This document shows positions 31,807 to 38,739 of a DNA stretch of 41,885 bases, piece by piece. The translations under genes were made by a program, and so were the position numbers. The stretch's first letter is position 1. Every line of letters starts with the position of its first letter. Under the pieces are notes generated by a model. It did not search any database. It was not told where the DNA came from and saw nothing but the letters and a program-made list of their open reading frames with translations. This DNA comes from Geobacter sp. UBA5735 (lineage in GTDB: Bacteria > Desulfobacterota > Desulfuromonadia > Geobacterales > Geobacteraceae), in NCBI GenBank assembly GCA_002419385.1, contig DIFZ01000047.1, positions 1 through 41,885 of the forward strand, in the 5' to 3' direction.

Positions 31807-33221
31807 TGCCTGCCGACCTCTGGGCAGCAGTGCCCCTGCTCATCATCGCGGGCGGAGCCCTGGCCGTCCTGCTCTGCGGCGTATTCGTGCCGGGCCGTCA
31901 CGGTACCTGGATCGGGGTCGTTGCGGCCTTCGCTGCCGCCCTCTGGGCCGTGCAGACGCCGCCGGAACCGGTTGCGCCGCTGCTGGGGCTGGCAGCCTCG
32001 CCCTTTGCCCGCTTTTTCACGGTTTTTTTCTGTCTCACTGCTGCCGCAGCGCTGCTTCTTTCCCATTCCTTCAATGACCGGTGGGGGATCCGGGGAGAGG
32101 AGTATCCCGCCACGGTCCTCTTCGCCCTGTTCGGCATGTCGGTGCTGGCTGCATCGGGCAATCTGCTGACGCTCTTCCTCGGCCTGGAATCCGTTGCTTT
32201 TGCCTTCTATATCCTTACCGCGATCGACCGTGAACGGACCCGCTCGGTCGAGGCGGGGATGAAATACCTGCTCATGGGCGCTACAGCCGCAGCATTCACC
32301 GCTTTCGGCATCGCCCTTTTCTACTGCGGGACCGGCACGCTTGACATAGCCAAAGCCGTGCAGCCCGTAACCGTTGCGGGAAACGCAAACCCCCTCGTCA
32401 TTGCCGGTTGGGGCTTCCTGCTCCTGGGCATGGCGTTCAAGCTGTCCCTGGCGCCGGCCCACCTCTGGACTCCGGATGTCTACCAGGGGGCGACTCCGGG
32501 CGTCATTGCCCTGCTTTCAACCGGATCCAAGGCAACGTCCTTTGCTGCCCTGATCCTGCTCGTTTCTCCCCTGCACAGCGGCTGGGAGTATCTCCATGGC
32601 CCCCTGTGGTCGCTTGCGCTCCTCTCCATGGTGATTGGAAACCTGGCGGCACTGCGACAGCGCAACCTGAGGAGAATGCTTGCATACTCCTCGATTGCCC
32701 AGATGGGCTACGTTGCACTCGCTCTGGTTACGGGAACTGACGAAGGAACGGCTGCGGTGATTTTTTATCTTGTCGCCTATACCGCAACCAATCTGGCTGC
32801 TTTCGGGGCAATCGCTTCCCTGTCGGCCGAGGGCTTCGCGGCAGAGGAGATCGGGGACCTGCGGGGCATCGGCAGGAACTGTCCCTTTCGCGGAGGTGTC
32901 ATGGCCCTGGCACTGTTTTCCCTGGCAGGGATACCGCCGACTGCCGGTTTCATGGGCAAATTTGCGGTTTTTGCCGCCGCGTTCGGGGGAGGGGAGCCGG
33001 TGCTGGCCGGTATCGGGATACTGACTGCCGCCATTTCGGTCTATTACTACCTGCATGCTGTTTCCGTGCTGTATGGAGCTTCCGCCGGAACGTCGCAGAG
33101 TGTGCCGAGGCTCGGGATTCCCGAGGCCGCGGCACTTGCGGCTGCAGGGGGAACGGTTGTTGTGCTCGGATTGTTCCCGGAGCAGCTGCTTCAACTGGCA
33201 CGGATGCTTGCCGAAGGCTGA
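31806..33221 (+). CDS. nuoN: NADH-quinone oxidoreductase subunit N
   Basis: A 471-residue antiporter-like subunit that completes complex I. Motifs: NLLTLFLGLESVAFAFYILTAIDRERTRSVEAGMKYLLMGA, GMAFKLSLAPAHLWTPDVYQGATPGVIALLSTGSK and LRQRNLRRMLAYSSIAQMGYVALAL. ATG 31806 shares a base with the nuoM stop (TGATG) and follows AAAGGGGGGA. It is the last gene of the operon. A short CCGGG CAAT CCCGG hairpin follows at about 33227 but has no T tract. Confidence 0.95.
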   Translation: MPADLWAAVPLLIIAGGALAVLLCGVFVPGRHGTWIGVVAAFAAALWAVQTPPEPVAPLLGLAASPFARFFTVFFCLTAAAALLLSHSFNDRWGIRGEEYPATVLFALFGMSVLAASGNLLTLFLGLESVAFAFYILTAIDRERTRSVEAGMKYLLMGATAAAFTAFGIALFYCGTGTLDIAKAVQPVTVAGNANPLVIAGWGFLLLGMAFKLSLAPAHLWTPDVYQGATPGVIALLSTGSKATSFAALILLVSPLHSGWEYLHGPLWSLALLSMVIGNLAALRQRNLRRMLAYSSIAQMGYVALALVTGTDEGTAAVIFYLVAYTATNLAAFGAIASLSAEGFAAEEIGDLRGIGRNCPFRGGVMALALFSLAGIPPTAGFMGKFAVFAAAFGGGEPVLAGIGILTAAISVYYYLHAVSVLYGASAGTSQSVPRLGIPEAAALAAAGGTVVVLGLFPEQLLQLARMLAEG

Positions 33222-33318
33222 AACAACCGGGCAATCCCGGTACCGATTCCAGGGGCACATGTGTCGCAGAAACCGGGTTGCAACAGGCTGAACGCTTGGA
33301 AATTACGTCATAAATCGA

Positions 33319-33347
33319 TTGACAGTGCCGCTGCGTCCTGATAGGTT
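33319..33347 (+). promoter_or_regulatory. Candidate sigma-70 promoter of the thi operon
   Basis: A perfect -35 box TTGACA (33319-33324) is followed after 17 bases by TAGGTT (33342-33347), a weak -10. A shifted TTGTAT (33345-33350) would need a 20-base spacer. Position about 25 bases ahead of the riboswitch fits a short leader. Confidence 0.5.
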
Positions 33348-33370
33348 GTATACGACAAAGACTGATGGAA

Positions 33371-33463
33371 CAACGCTGGGGGAGTTTCGACTGAGAGTCC
33401 GTGTGCGGTGATGCGGGCAACCCTTTGAACCTGATCCGGGTAATGCCGGCGGAGGGAAGCGGA
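33371..33463 (+). ncRNA. TPP riboswitch aptamer (thi box)
   Basis: The conserved core elements are in order: GGGGGAG, CTGAGAG, CAACCCTTTGAACCTGATCC, GGGTAATGCCGGCGGAGGGAA. P1 can form between CGCT (33374-33377) and AGCG (33458-33461). Thiamine pyrophosphate binding to such RNA represses thiamine synthesis genes (established knowledge). It stands directly ahead of thiS. Confidence 0.96.
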
Positions 33464-33489
33464 ATATCGGGCATTTCGCCAGACTCCAG

Positions 33490-33509
33490 GCCGCTTCCGC
33501 GGCTTTTTT
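33490..33509 (+). terminator. Riboswitch-controlled terminator
   Basis: GCCGC TTCC GCGGC (33490-33503) is followed by six T. CCGCTTCC (33491-33498) is also a perfect complement of GGAAGCGG (33455-33462), the 3' strand of the aptamer. Without ligand that pairing makes an antiterminator. With TPP, P1 sequesters AGCG and the terminator forms. Confidence 0.85.
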
Positions 33510-33545
33510 CGCATTCCCGGCCAGAAACATGCGCTGGAGGATGCT

Positions 33546-33743
33546 ATGCAGATACTGGTAAACGGCGAACCGACGGCCATGGCAGGCGGAACGGTGACCG
33601 AGCTTTTGCGCCTGCTGGGGATCGAGCCTGAACGGGTAGCCGTGGAACTGAACCTGGAGATCCTGCCGAAGGCCCGGTACGGGACCACGACGCTCAGTGA
33701 TGGCGACCGGATTGAAATAGTTCACTTTGTCGGTGGCGGTTGA
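33546..33743 (+). CDS. thiS: Sulfur carrier protein ThiS
   Basis: A 65-residue ubiquitin-fold protein (MQILVNGEPTAMAGGTVTELLRLLGI...DRIEIVHFVGGG). It ends in the diglycine that is adenylated by ThiF and converted to thiocarboxylate, the sulfur donor for thiazole formation by ThiG. TGGAGGATGCT precedes ATG 33546. First gene of the operon after the TPP riboswitch. No thiF is in the window. Confidence 0.95.
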   Translation: MQILVNGEPTAMAGGTVTELLRLLGIEPERVAVELNLEILPKARYGTTTLSDGDRIEIVHFVGGG

Positions 33744-33760
33744 GGGAAAGGAGCGGCACA

Positions 33761-34546
33761 ATGTCTGAAAAAACTGATAAACTGGTGATCGGCGGCAGGG
33801 AATTCACTTCCCGGCTCATGGTGGGAACCGGCAAATATGCCGATTTCCGGCAGATGTCCAGCGCTATTGAGAGATCAGGAGCGGAAATCGTTACCGTGGC
33901 TGTCCGCCGAGTCAACATTTCCGACAGGAGCAAGGAATCCCTGCTCGACTATCTGGATACTTCGCGATATACCCTTCTGCCCAACACGGCGGGGTGTTAC
34001 ACGGCTGACGACGCGGTTCGCACCTGCCGCCTGGCCCGGGAGGCGGGGTTGTCCGATTTCGTCAAGCTCGAGGTCCTGGGCGATGAAAAGACGCTCTTTC
34101 CCGACAACGAGGAACTGCTGAAGGCGGCGAAAACACTGGTCAAGGAAGGTTTCACGGTGTTGCCGTACACCAGCGACGATCCCATCCTCTGCAGGAAACT
34201 GGAAGACCTGGGATGTGCGGCGGTAATGCCGCTCGGCGCACCTATCGGGAGCGGCCTCGGCATCTGCAACCCCTACAATATCAGGATCATACTGGAGACG
34301 GTCAAGGTTCCGGTGATCGTGGATGCCGGCGTCGGCACCGCATCGGACGCTGCCGTCGCCATGGAGTTGGGGTGCGACGGCGTGCTGATGAACACCGGCA
34401 TCGCCGGGGCACGGGACCCCATCGCCATGGCGGAAGCCATGAAGCTCGCGGTGATTGCCGGTCGGCTGGCCTACAAGGCGGGTCGCATCCCCAGGAAGCT
34501 CTATGCCACTGCTTCAAGCCCTCTCGAAGGGGTGATAGGCGGATAA
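33761..34546 (+). CDS. thiG: Thiazole synthase ThiG
   Basis: A 261-residue TIM-barrel enzyme that forms the thiazole phosphate from deoxyxylulose phosphate, dehydroglycine and ThiS thiocarboxylate. The Schiff-base lysine is in DFVKLEVLGD (about 100). Phosphate and substrate loops are GAPIGSGLGICNP, VPVIVDAGVGTASDAA and VLMNTGIAGARDPIAMA. ATG 33761 is used because AAAGGAG lies 8 bases upstream; an earlier in-frame start at 33740 would overlap thiS without need. The dehydroglycine source (ThiH or ThiO) is not encoded here. Confidence 0.97.
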   Translation: MSEKTDKLVIGGREFTSRLMVGTGKYADFRQMSSAIERSGAEIVTVAVRRVNISDRSKESLLDYLDTSRYTLLPNTAGCYTADDAVRTCRLAREAGLSDFVKLEVLGDEKTLFPDNEELLKAAKTLVKEGFTVLPYTSDDPILCRKLEDLGCAAVMPLGAPIGSGLGICNPYNIRIILETVKVPVIVDAGVGTASDAAVAMELGCDGVLMNTGIAGARDPIAMAEAMKLAVIAGRLAYKAGRIPRKLYATASSPLEGVIGG

Positions 34547-34600
34547 CGGCAGGCGCAAGGCACGAGGCGCAAGAATGCTACAGGCGAAAGGCAAGGGCAC
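34547..34600. repeat. Purine-rich spacer related to the nuoI-nuoJ repeat
   Basis: The thiG-thiE gap is composed of GGCGCAAGGCACGAGGCGCAAG and ACAGGCGAAAGGCAAGGGCAC, the same GGCAAGGGCAC vocabulary as 27432-27517. It has no clear ribosome site for thiE beyond AAGGGCA. Confidence 0.55.
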
Positions 34601-35263
34601 GTGGTGAGCAGAATGGACACGAAAGGAGCGGTTGACTTCAACCTGTACCTGATCACCAACAGGCGGCAGGTTCGGTGCGGCGATCTCTGTGTTGCTGTCG
34701 AGGCTGCCCTCCGGGGTGGGGTCAGGGCGGTGCAGGTGCGGGAAAAGGATCTCTCTGCCCGCGAACTCCATGAGCTGGCCTCCCGGATGCGGGATATCAC
34801 CCATCGTTACAGCGCCAAGCTCTTTGTCAACGACCGGGCTGACGTCGCCCTGGCGGTCGGGGCCGACGGCGTCCACCTGGGGGGGCACAGCATGCCGGTC
34901 CGGGCGGTGAGGGAACTGGTTGGGGAACGGCTCATGGTCGGCGTCTCCTGCCACGGCATGGAAGGGGCGTTGGCCGCTGAGGAAGACGGCGCGGATTTCA
35001 TCACTTTCAGCCCCATCTATGAAACACCTTCCAAGATCGCCTACGGCAAGCCCCTGGGCCCGGAGCTGCTGGCCGAGGCAGTCGATCAGCTTCACCTGCC
35101 GGTATTCGCCCTCGGCGGGATCAAGCTGGACAAGATCGGTGAAGTCGTGAGGCATGGCGCAGGGGGGATTGCCCTGATTTCGGCGATCCTGGCGGCGGAG
35201 GACCCCGAACAGGCTGCACGGGAGATGCTGGCGATACTGGCGGCAAACTCCCGGCGGCAGTAG
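34601..35263 (+). CDS. thiE: Thiamine phosphate synthase ThiE
   Basis: A 220-residue TIM-barrel enzyme that joins hydroxymethylpyrimidine diphosphate and thiazole phosphate into thiamine phosphate. Conserved positions are LYLITNRR, VQVREKDLSARELHELA, LFVNDRADVALAVGADGVHLG, GVSCHG, FSPIYETPSKIAYGKPLG and VFALGGI. The frame opens at GTG 34601. GTG 34604 and ATG 34613 are also possible and homology does not decide; the protein core starts at FNLYLITN. Third gene of the riboswitch operon. Confidence 0.95.
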   Translation: MVSRMDTKGAVDFNLYLITNRRQVRCGDLCVAVEAALRGGVRAVQVREKDLSARELHELASRMRDITHRYSAKLFVNDRADVALAVGADGVHLGGHSMPVRAVRELVGERLMVGVSCHGMEGALAAEEDGADFITFSPIYETPSKIAYGKPLGPELLAEAVDQLHLPVFALGGIKLDKIGEVVRHGAGGIALISAILAAEDPEQAAREMLAILAANSRRQ

Positions 35264-35270
35264 CAGGCTC

Positions 35271-36242
35271 GTGAAAAACGTCATGGATTCTATGCTCATT
35301 CACCCGGAACTGCGATTCAACTCTTATGGCGCATACCTCAGGCGCCGCTTCGGCTGCCGGGTAAGCAAGGTCGTTGTGGACGGTGGATTCACCTGCCCGA
35401 ACAGGGATGGGACAAGGGGCTTCGACGGCTGCATTTTCTGCGACAACCGTTCCTTTTCCCCCGGTGGCGCCAGGCAAACCGTTCCGCTCGAGGAACAGCT
35501 CGAAGCGGGGATTGCCTATCACCGAACGAGACTGGGGAGCAGGAAGTTCATCGTCTATTTTCAGAAATATTCCAATACCTACGGCCCGGTGGACAAGCTG
35601 CGCGACCTCTACCGCCGCGCGCTGGCCCATCCGGATGTGGTTGGCGTCTCTATCGGGACCCGTCCTGACTGTCTTTCCTCCGAAATCCTGGACCTGTTGC
35701 AGGAGATTGCCCGCACGCGGTATGTCTGCCTCGAGCTGGGACTCCAGGCCATGGATGACGAAATACTCGCGCAGATCAACCGGGGGCACGGCGTCGGAGA
35801 CTATCTCAGGGCGCTGGATGCGGCCGCGGGTCGCGGTTTCCAGATCTGCACCCATCTCATTCACGGATTCCCGGGAGAGACCAGGGAGCGCTTTCTGAAA
35901 ACCGCCTCCCTGATGTCAGCACTGCCGGTCGATTCCCTCAAGATCCACCAGCTGCATGCGGTCAGGGGCACCAAGCTGGCCGAGATGTATGAGCGGGGCG
36001 CATTCGTTCCCCTGACCCACGGAGACTACGTTGCTGCTGTGTGTGATTTTCTCGAGTTGATTCCGTCTCGCATAACCATCCAGCGCCTGTACGGCTCCGC
36101 TCCTGCCGCCATACGGGTTGCCCCGTCATGGAATCTGAAAAATAACGCCATGTGGTATTCCATAGTTCATGAGCTGACCCGGCGCGGCACCTGGCAGGGT
36201 TACGGCATTCACCCGGGACGCCTGGCGGTAGGGACCCACTGA
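35271..36242 (+). CDS. TIGR01212-family radical SAM protein (YhcC-like)
   Basis: A 323-residue radical SAM protein of the TIGR01212/YhcC family. The cluster motif is CPNRDGTRGFDGCIFC, with the unusual long spacing between the first cysteine and the CxxC pair that marks the family. Other family blocks are FIVYFQKYSNTYGP, SIGTRPDCLS, VCLELGLQ..DDEIL..INRGH and HLIHGFPGET. The reaction of the family is not established. The start is GTG 35271 or ATG 35283/35292. It lies 7 bases after thiE, so it is probably cotranscribed, but it is not ThiH and a thiamine role is unproven. Confidence 0.9.
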   Translation: MKNVMDSMLIHPELRFNSYGAYLRRRFGCRVSKVVVDGGFTCPNRDGTRGFDGCIFCDNRSFSPGGARQTVPLEEQLEAGIAYHRTRLGSRKFIVYFQKYSNTYGPVDKLRDLYRRALAHPDVVGVSIGTRPDCLSSEILDLLQEIARTRYVCLELGLQAMDDEILAQINRGHGVGDYLRALDAAAGRGFQICTHLIHGFPGETRERFLKTASLMSALPVDSLKIHQLHAVRGTKLAEMYERGAFVPLTHGDYVAAVCDFLELIPSRITIQRLYGSAPAAIRVAPSWNLKNNAMWYSIVHELTRRGTWQGYGIHPGRLAVGTH

Positions 36243-36271
36243 GGGAGATTCTCCCGGAACAGGACGGAATC

Positions 36272-37918
36272 ATGTACTGTGACTTCTTCGGATTCAGAGA
36301 ACATCCCTTTACCATCACGCCCAACCCCCGGTTCCTCTTCTTCAGCAAGAACCACCGGGAAGCGTATGCACATCTGTTCTACGGCATTACCAACCATTCG
36401 GGCTTCATGGAGCTGACCGGAGAGGTCGGTTCCGGCAAGACCACGGTGATCCGGACCCTGCTGGACCAGCTTGACCGCGACGACTTCCGTACCGCTTTGA
36501 TCGTCAACCCGTGCCTGTCCGGGCAGGAGTTGATGCGGAGCATCAACCGGGAGTACGGCATACCTTACGAAGGCTTGAGCAGTTCGGAACTGCTGCAGGA
36601 ACTCAACCGTTTTCTGCTGGCGGAGAACACTGCCGGCCGGACCGTCGTTCTGGTCATAGACGAAGCCCAGAACCTGGAGCCGCGGGTGCTGGAGCAGATA
36701 CGGCTCATCTCCAACCTGGAGACTGAAACCGACAAGCTGATCCAGATCGTCCTCGTGGGACAGCCCGAACTGGGCGCGCTCCTGGAACGGACCGAGCTGC
36801 GCCAGCTTTCCCAGCGGATTGCGGTGCGGTACCACCTGAATCCCATGGATGCCGTTGACACGACGTCATACATCGAGCACCGCCTGGAAACGGCCGGCGG
36901 CAGGTTTGCCGTGACCATTTTCCCTGCTGCGCTAGCCAAGATTTATCGGTTTTCCGGTGGGTTGCCGAGGCTCATCAATGTTGTCTGCGACCGCTCCCTG
37001 CTCGTTGCCTACGGCGAATCGAAGCGTGTCATATCGGACAGGACGGTGGGGCTGGCCATTCAGGAAATCCATCGGCAGAGCGAGTCACGGGGTTCGGTCT
37101 GGAAGGTCAGGGCTGCTCTGGCCGTGCTGCTGGTCGCTGTTGTGCTCTTTGGTGTCTACCTGTATTCCGTCAGGGGGGTGGGCACAGGAACGGCACAGGA
37201 GATGCAGCTGCCGTTGCCGGTTAAGGTGAAGCCGTCGTTGCCGGTAACGGTGAAGCCGCCGTTGTCATCCAAAACCGGAAACGGGATGGCTGAACCGGCA
37301 TCCGAGATGGAGAGCGCCCGGAACGCAGTAGCGTTCCTTGACCGTATCTGGGGGGGAGATGGGGCCAAAGCCGCCGGCACACAATCCGAACCCGGAGGTT
37401 TGCGCTCTTTTGCCCGGGTTGCCGGCTTGGAGGTCACCTCCTTGAAGATGGGTTTGAGCGCCCTGCGGAATCTGGATGTCCCGGTTGTGCTGGAAGCACG
37501 GCAGCCCGGCATGCAGGGGAAACGCTATCTGGTCGTCACCGGGATCGGCAGGGGGCTGGTTGCCCTGGCTGCACCGTTCCGGGGCAGAACTTCGCTGCCT
37601 GAAAGGGAGTTGCGGAGCGTCTGGCGGGGAAATGTCCACGTTGTCTGGAAAAATTACCGGGACATACCGCTCAGGATCGTGCCCGGCGCAAGCGGCCCTG
37701 CCGTGAGCCAGGTCCGGCTGATGCTGGAAAAGGCCGGTTGTCTCCGCCGGGGCGTCGGCACGGCGTATGACGGCAGGATGAGCGCGGCCATGAAAGAATT
37801 CCAACGGATGCACGGCCTGAAGGAGGATGGCTTGATGGGGGTGCAGACGCTGCTCCTCCTCTATCGGCACGGTGGGGGATACCCGGTTCCCCGGCTGGCG
37901 ACCGGGGTGGAGGGATGA
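36272..37918 (+). CDS. gspA: General secretion pathway protein GspA (ExeA-like ATPase)
   Basis: A 548-residue inner membrane protein. The N-terminal ExeA-type AAA ATPase (about 1-265) starts YCDFFGFREHPFTITPNPRFLFFS and has Walker A GEVGSGKTT and Walker B VVLVIDEAQN. One transmembrane helix follows (ALAVLLVAVVLFGVYLYSV, about 285-303), then a periplasmic part ending in a peptidoglycan-binding domain (VSQVRLMLEKAGCLRR...MKEFQRMHGLKEDGLMGVQTLLLL). With GspB it binds peptidoglycan and helps insert the secretin of type II secretion systems. The start ATG 36272 has only a weak site. The other gsp genes are not in the window. Confidence 0.93.
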   Translation: MYCDFFGFREHPFTITPNPRFLFFSKNHREAYAHLFYGITNHSGFMELTGEVGSGKTTVIRTLLDQLDRDDFRTALIVNPCLSGQELMRSINREYGIPYEGLSSSELLQELNRFLLAENTAGRTVVLVIDEAQNLEPRVLEQIRLISNLETETDKLIQIVLVGQPELGALLERTELRQLSQRIAVRYHLNPMDAVDTTSYIEHRLETAGGRFAVTIFPAALAKIYRFSGGLPRLINVVCDRSLLVAYGESKRVISDRTVGLAIQEIHRQSESRGSVWKVRAALAVLLVAVVLFGVYLYSVRGVGTGTAQEMQLPLPVKVKPSLPVTVKPPLSSKTGNGMAEPASEMESARNAVAFLDRIWGGDGAKAAGTQSEPGGLRSFARVAGLEVTSLKMGLSALRNLDVPVVLEARQPGMQGKRYLVVTGIGRGLVALAAPFRGRTSLPERELRSVWRGNVHVVWKNYRDIPLRIVPGASGPAVSQVRLMLEKAGCLRRGVGTAYDGRMSAAMKEFQRMHGLKEDGLMGVQTLLLLYRHGGGYPVPRLATGVEG

Positions 37919-37922
37919 TTCC

Positions 37923-38687
37923 ATGAGTTCCATCTTGAAAGCATTGAAGAAACTCGAGCAGAGCAAGTCAGTGCGCCGTGAAAGCGATCATGACATGACC
38001 TGGTTCATCCGCGGCGATACCGGCGAATCTGCTCCCCGGCGCCGCTGGCCCCTGTTACTGGCGCTGCTGGGTGTGGCTGCCGCAGCTGCCGTTGCCACCT
38101 ATGCGGTTATGTCGAAAATTTCAGGCCCTCTGCGGCCGGTACGGGCAGGACAGGTCACGGGCGAAGACACGAAAGCGCCCGGCTCCCGACAGCCACCCCC
38201 CGAGAGGGCCGTTACCGTCCCGCGAGCTGCATCTCCCGTGCCGGAAGCTGTCAAGCCGTCGGTGGTCGCGGGCAGTCTGCGAACCAATGGTGCACAAAGC
38301 GGGCATGGCGTTCCGCTTCCGGACGAAACGCTGAAAACCAGGCCCTTCCCGGGTGCCTCGGACCAGAAAGGCACTGCCCGGCAGATGAATACGACCGGGC
38401 CGAAGCAACGCAAGCCCCCTACCCGCGGCAGTGCATCCCCGAGTGCCCCTGTGCCGCCTCCTGCCGGGCAGGCAGCTTCCCTGGAGCATCCCGTCCTGCA
38501 TGTGGGGGGGATCGCATGGCAGAAAGACAGCGCCAGTCCCATGGCCATCGTCAACGGCACACCGGTGGCGGAAGGATCGACCGTCGGCGGCGCCAGGGTC
38601 GAGAAAATCTATCCGGAGCGTGTCCGCTTCTCCCACAAGGGGCGTACATTCGATGTCGGGCTGGGCTCATCTTCCAACGGCAGGTGA
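37923..38687 (+). CDS. gspB: General secretion pathway protein GspB
   Basis: A 254-residue protein. MSSILKALKKLEQSK is the typical GspB N-terminus. A transmembrane helix (PLLLALLGVAAAAAVATYAV) is followed by a long proline/serine-rich spacer. The C-terminal GspB domain (LHVGGIAWQKDSASPMAIVNGTPVAEGSTVGGARVEKIYPERVRFSHKGRTFDVGL) is periplasmic. It partners GspA in positioning the secretin. ATG 37923 lies 4 bases after the gspA stop with GGTGGAGGG upstream; the longer frame starting inside gspA is not used. Confidence 0.9.
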   Translation: MSSILKALKKLEQSKSVRRESDHDMTWFIRGDTGESAPRRRWPLLLALLGVAAAAAVATYAVMSKISGPLRPVRAGQVTGEDTKAPGSRQPPPERAVTVPRAASPVPEAVKPSVVAGSLRTNGAQSGHGVPLPDETLKTRPFPGASDQKGTARQMNTTGPKQRKPPTRGSASPSAPVPPPAGQAASLEHPVLHVGGIAWQKDSASPMAIVNGTPVAEGSTVGGARVEKIYPERVRFSHKGRTFDVGLGSSSNGR

Positions 38688-38739
38688 CCCGGCTTTCGGG
38701 CACCAGCTGCTTCGCTCGTGCGATGGCAGCGGCTTATGC

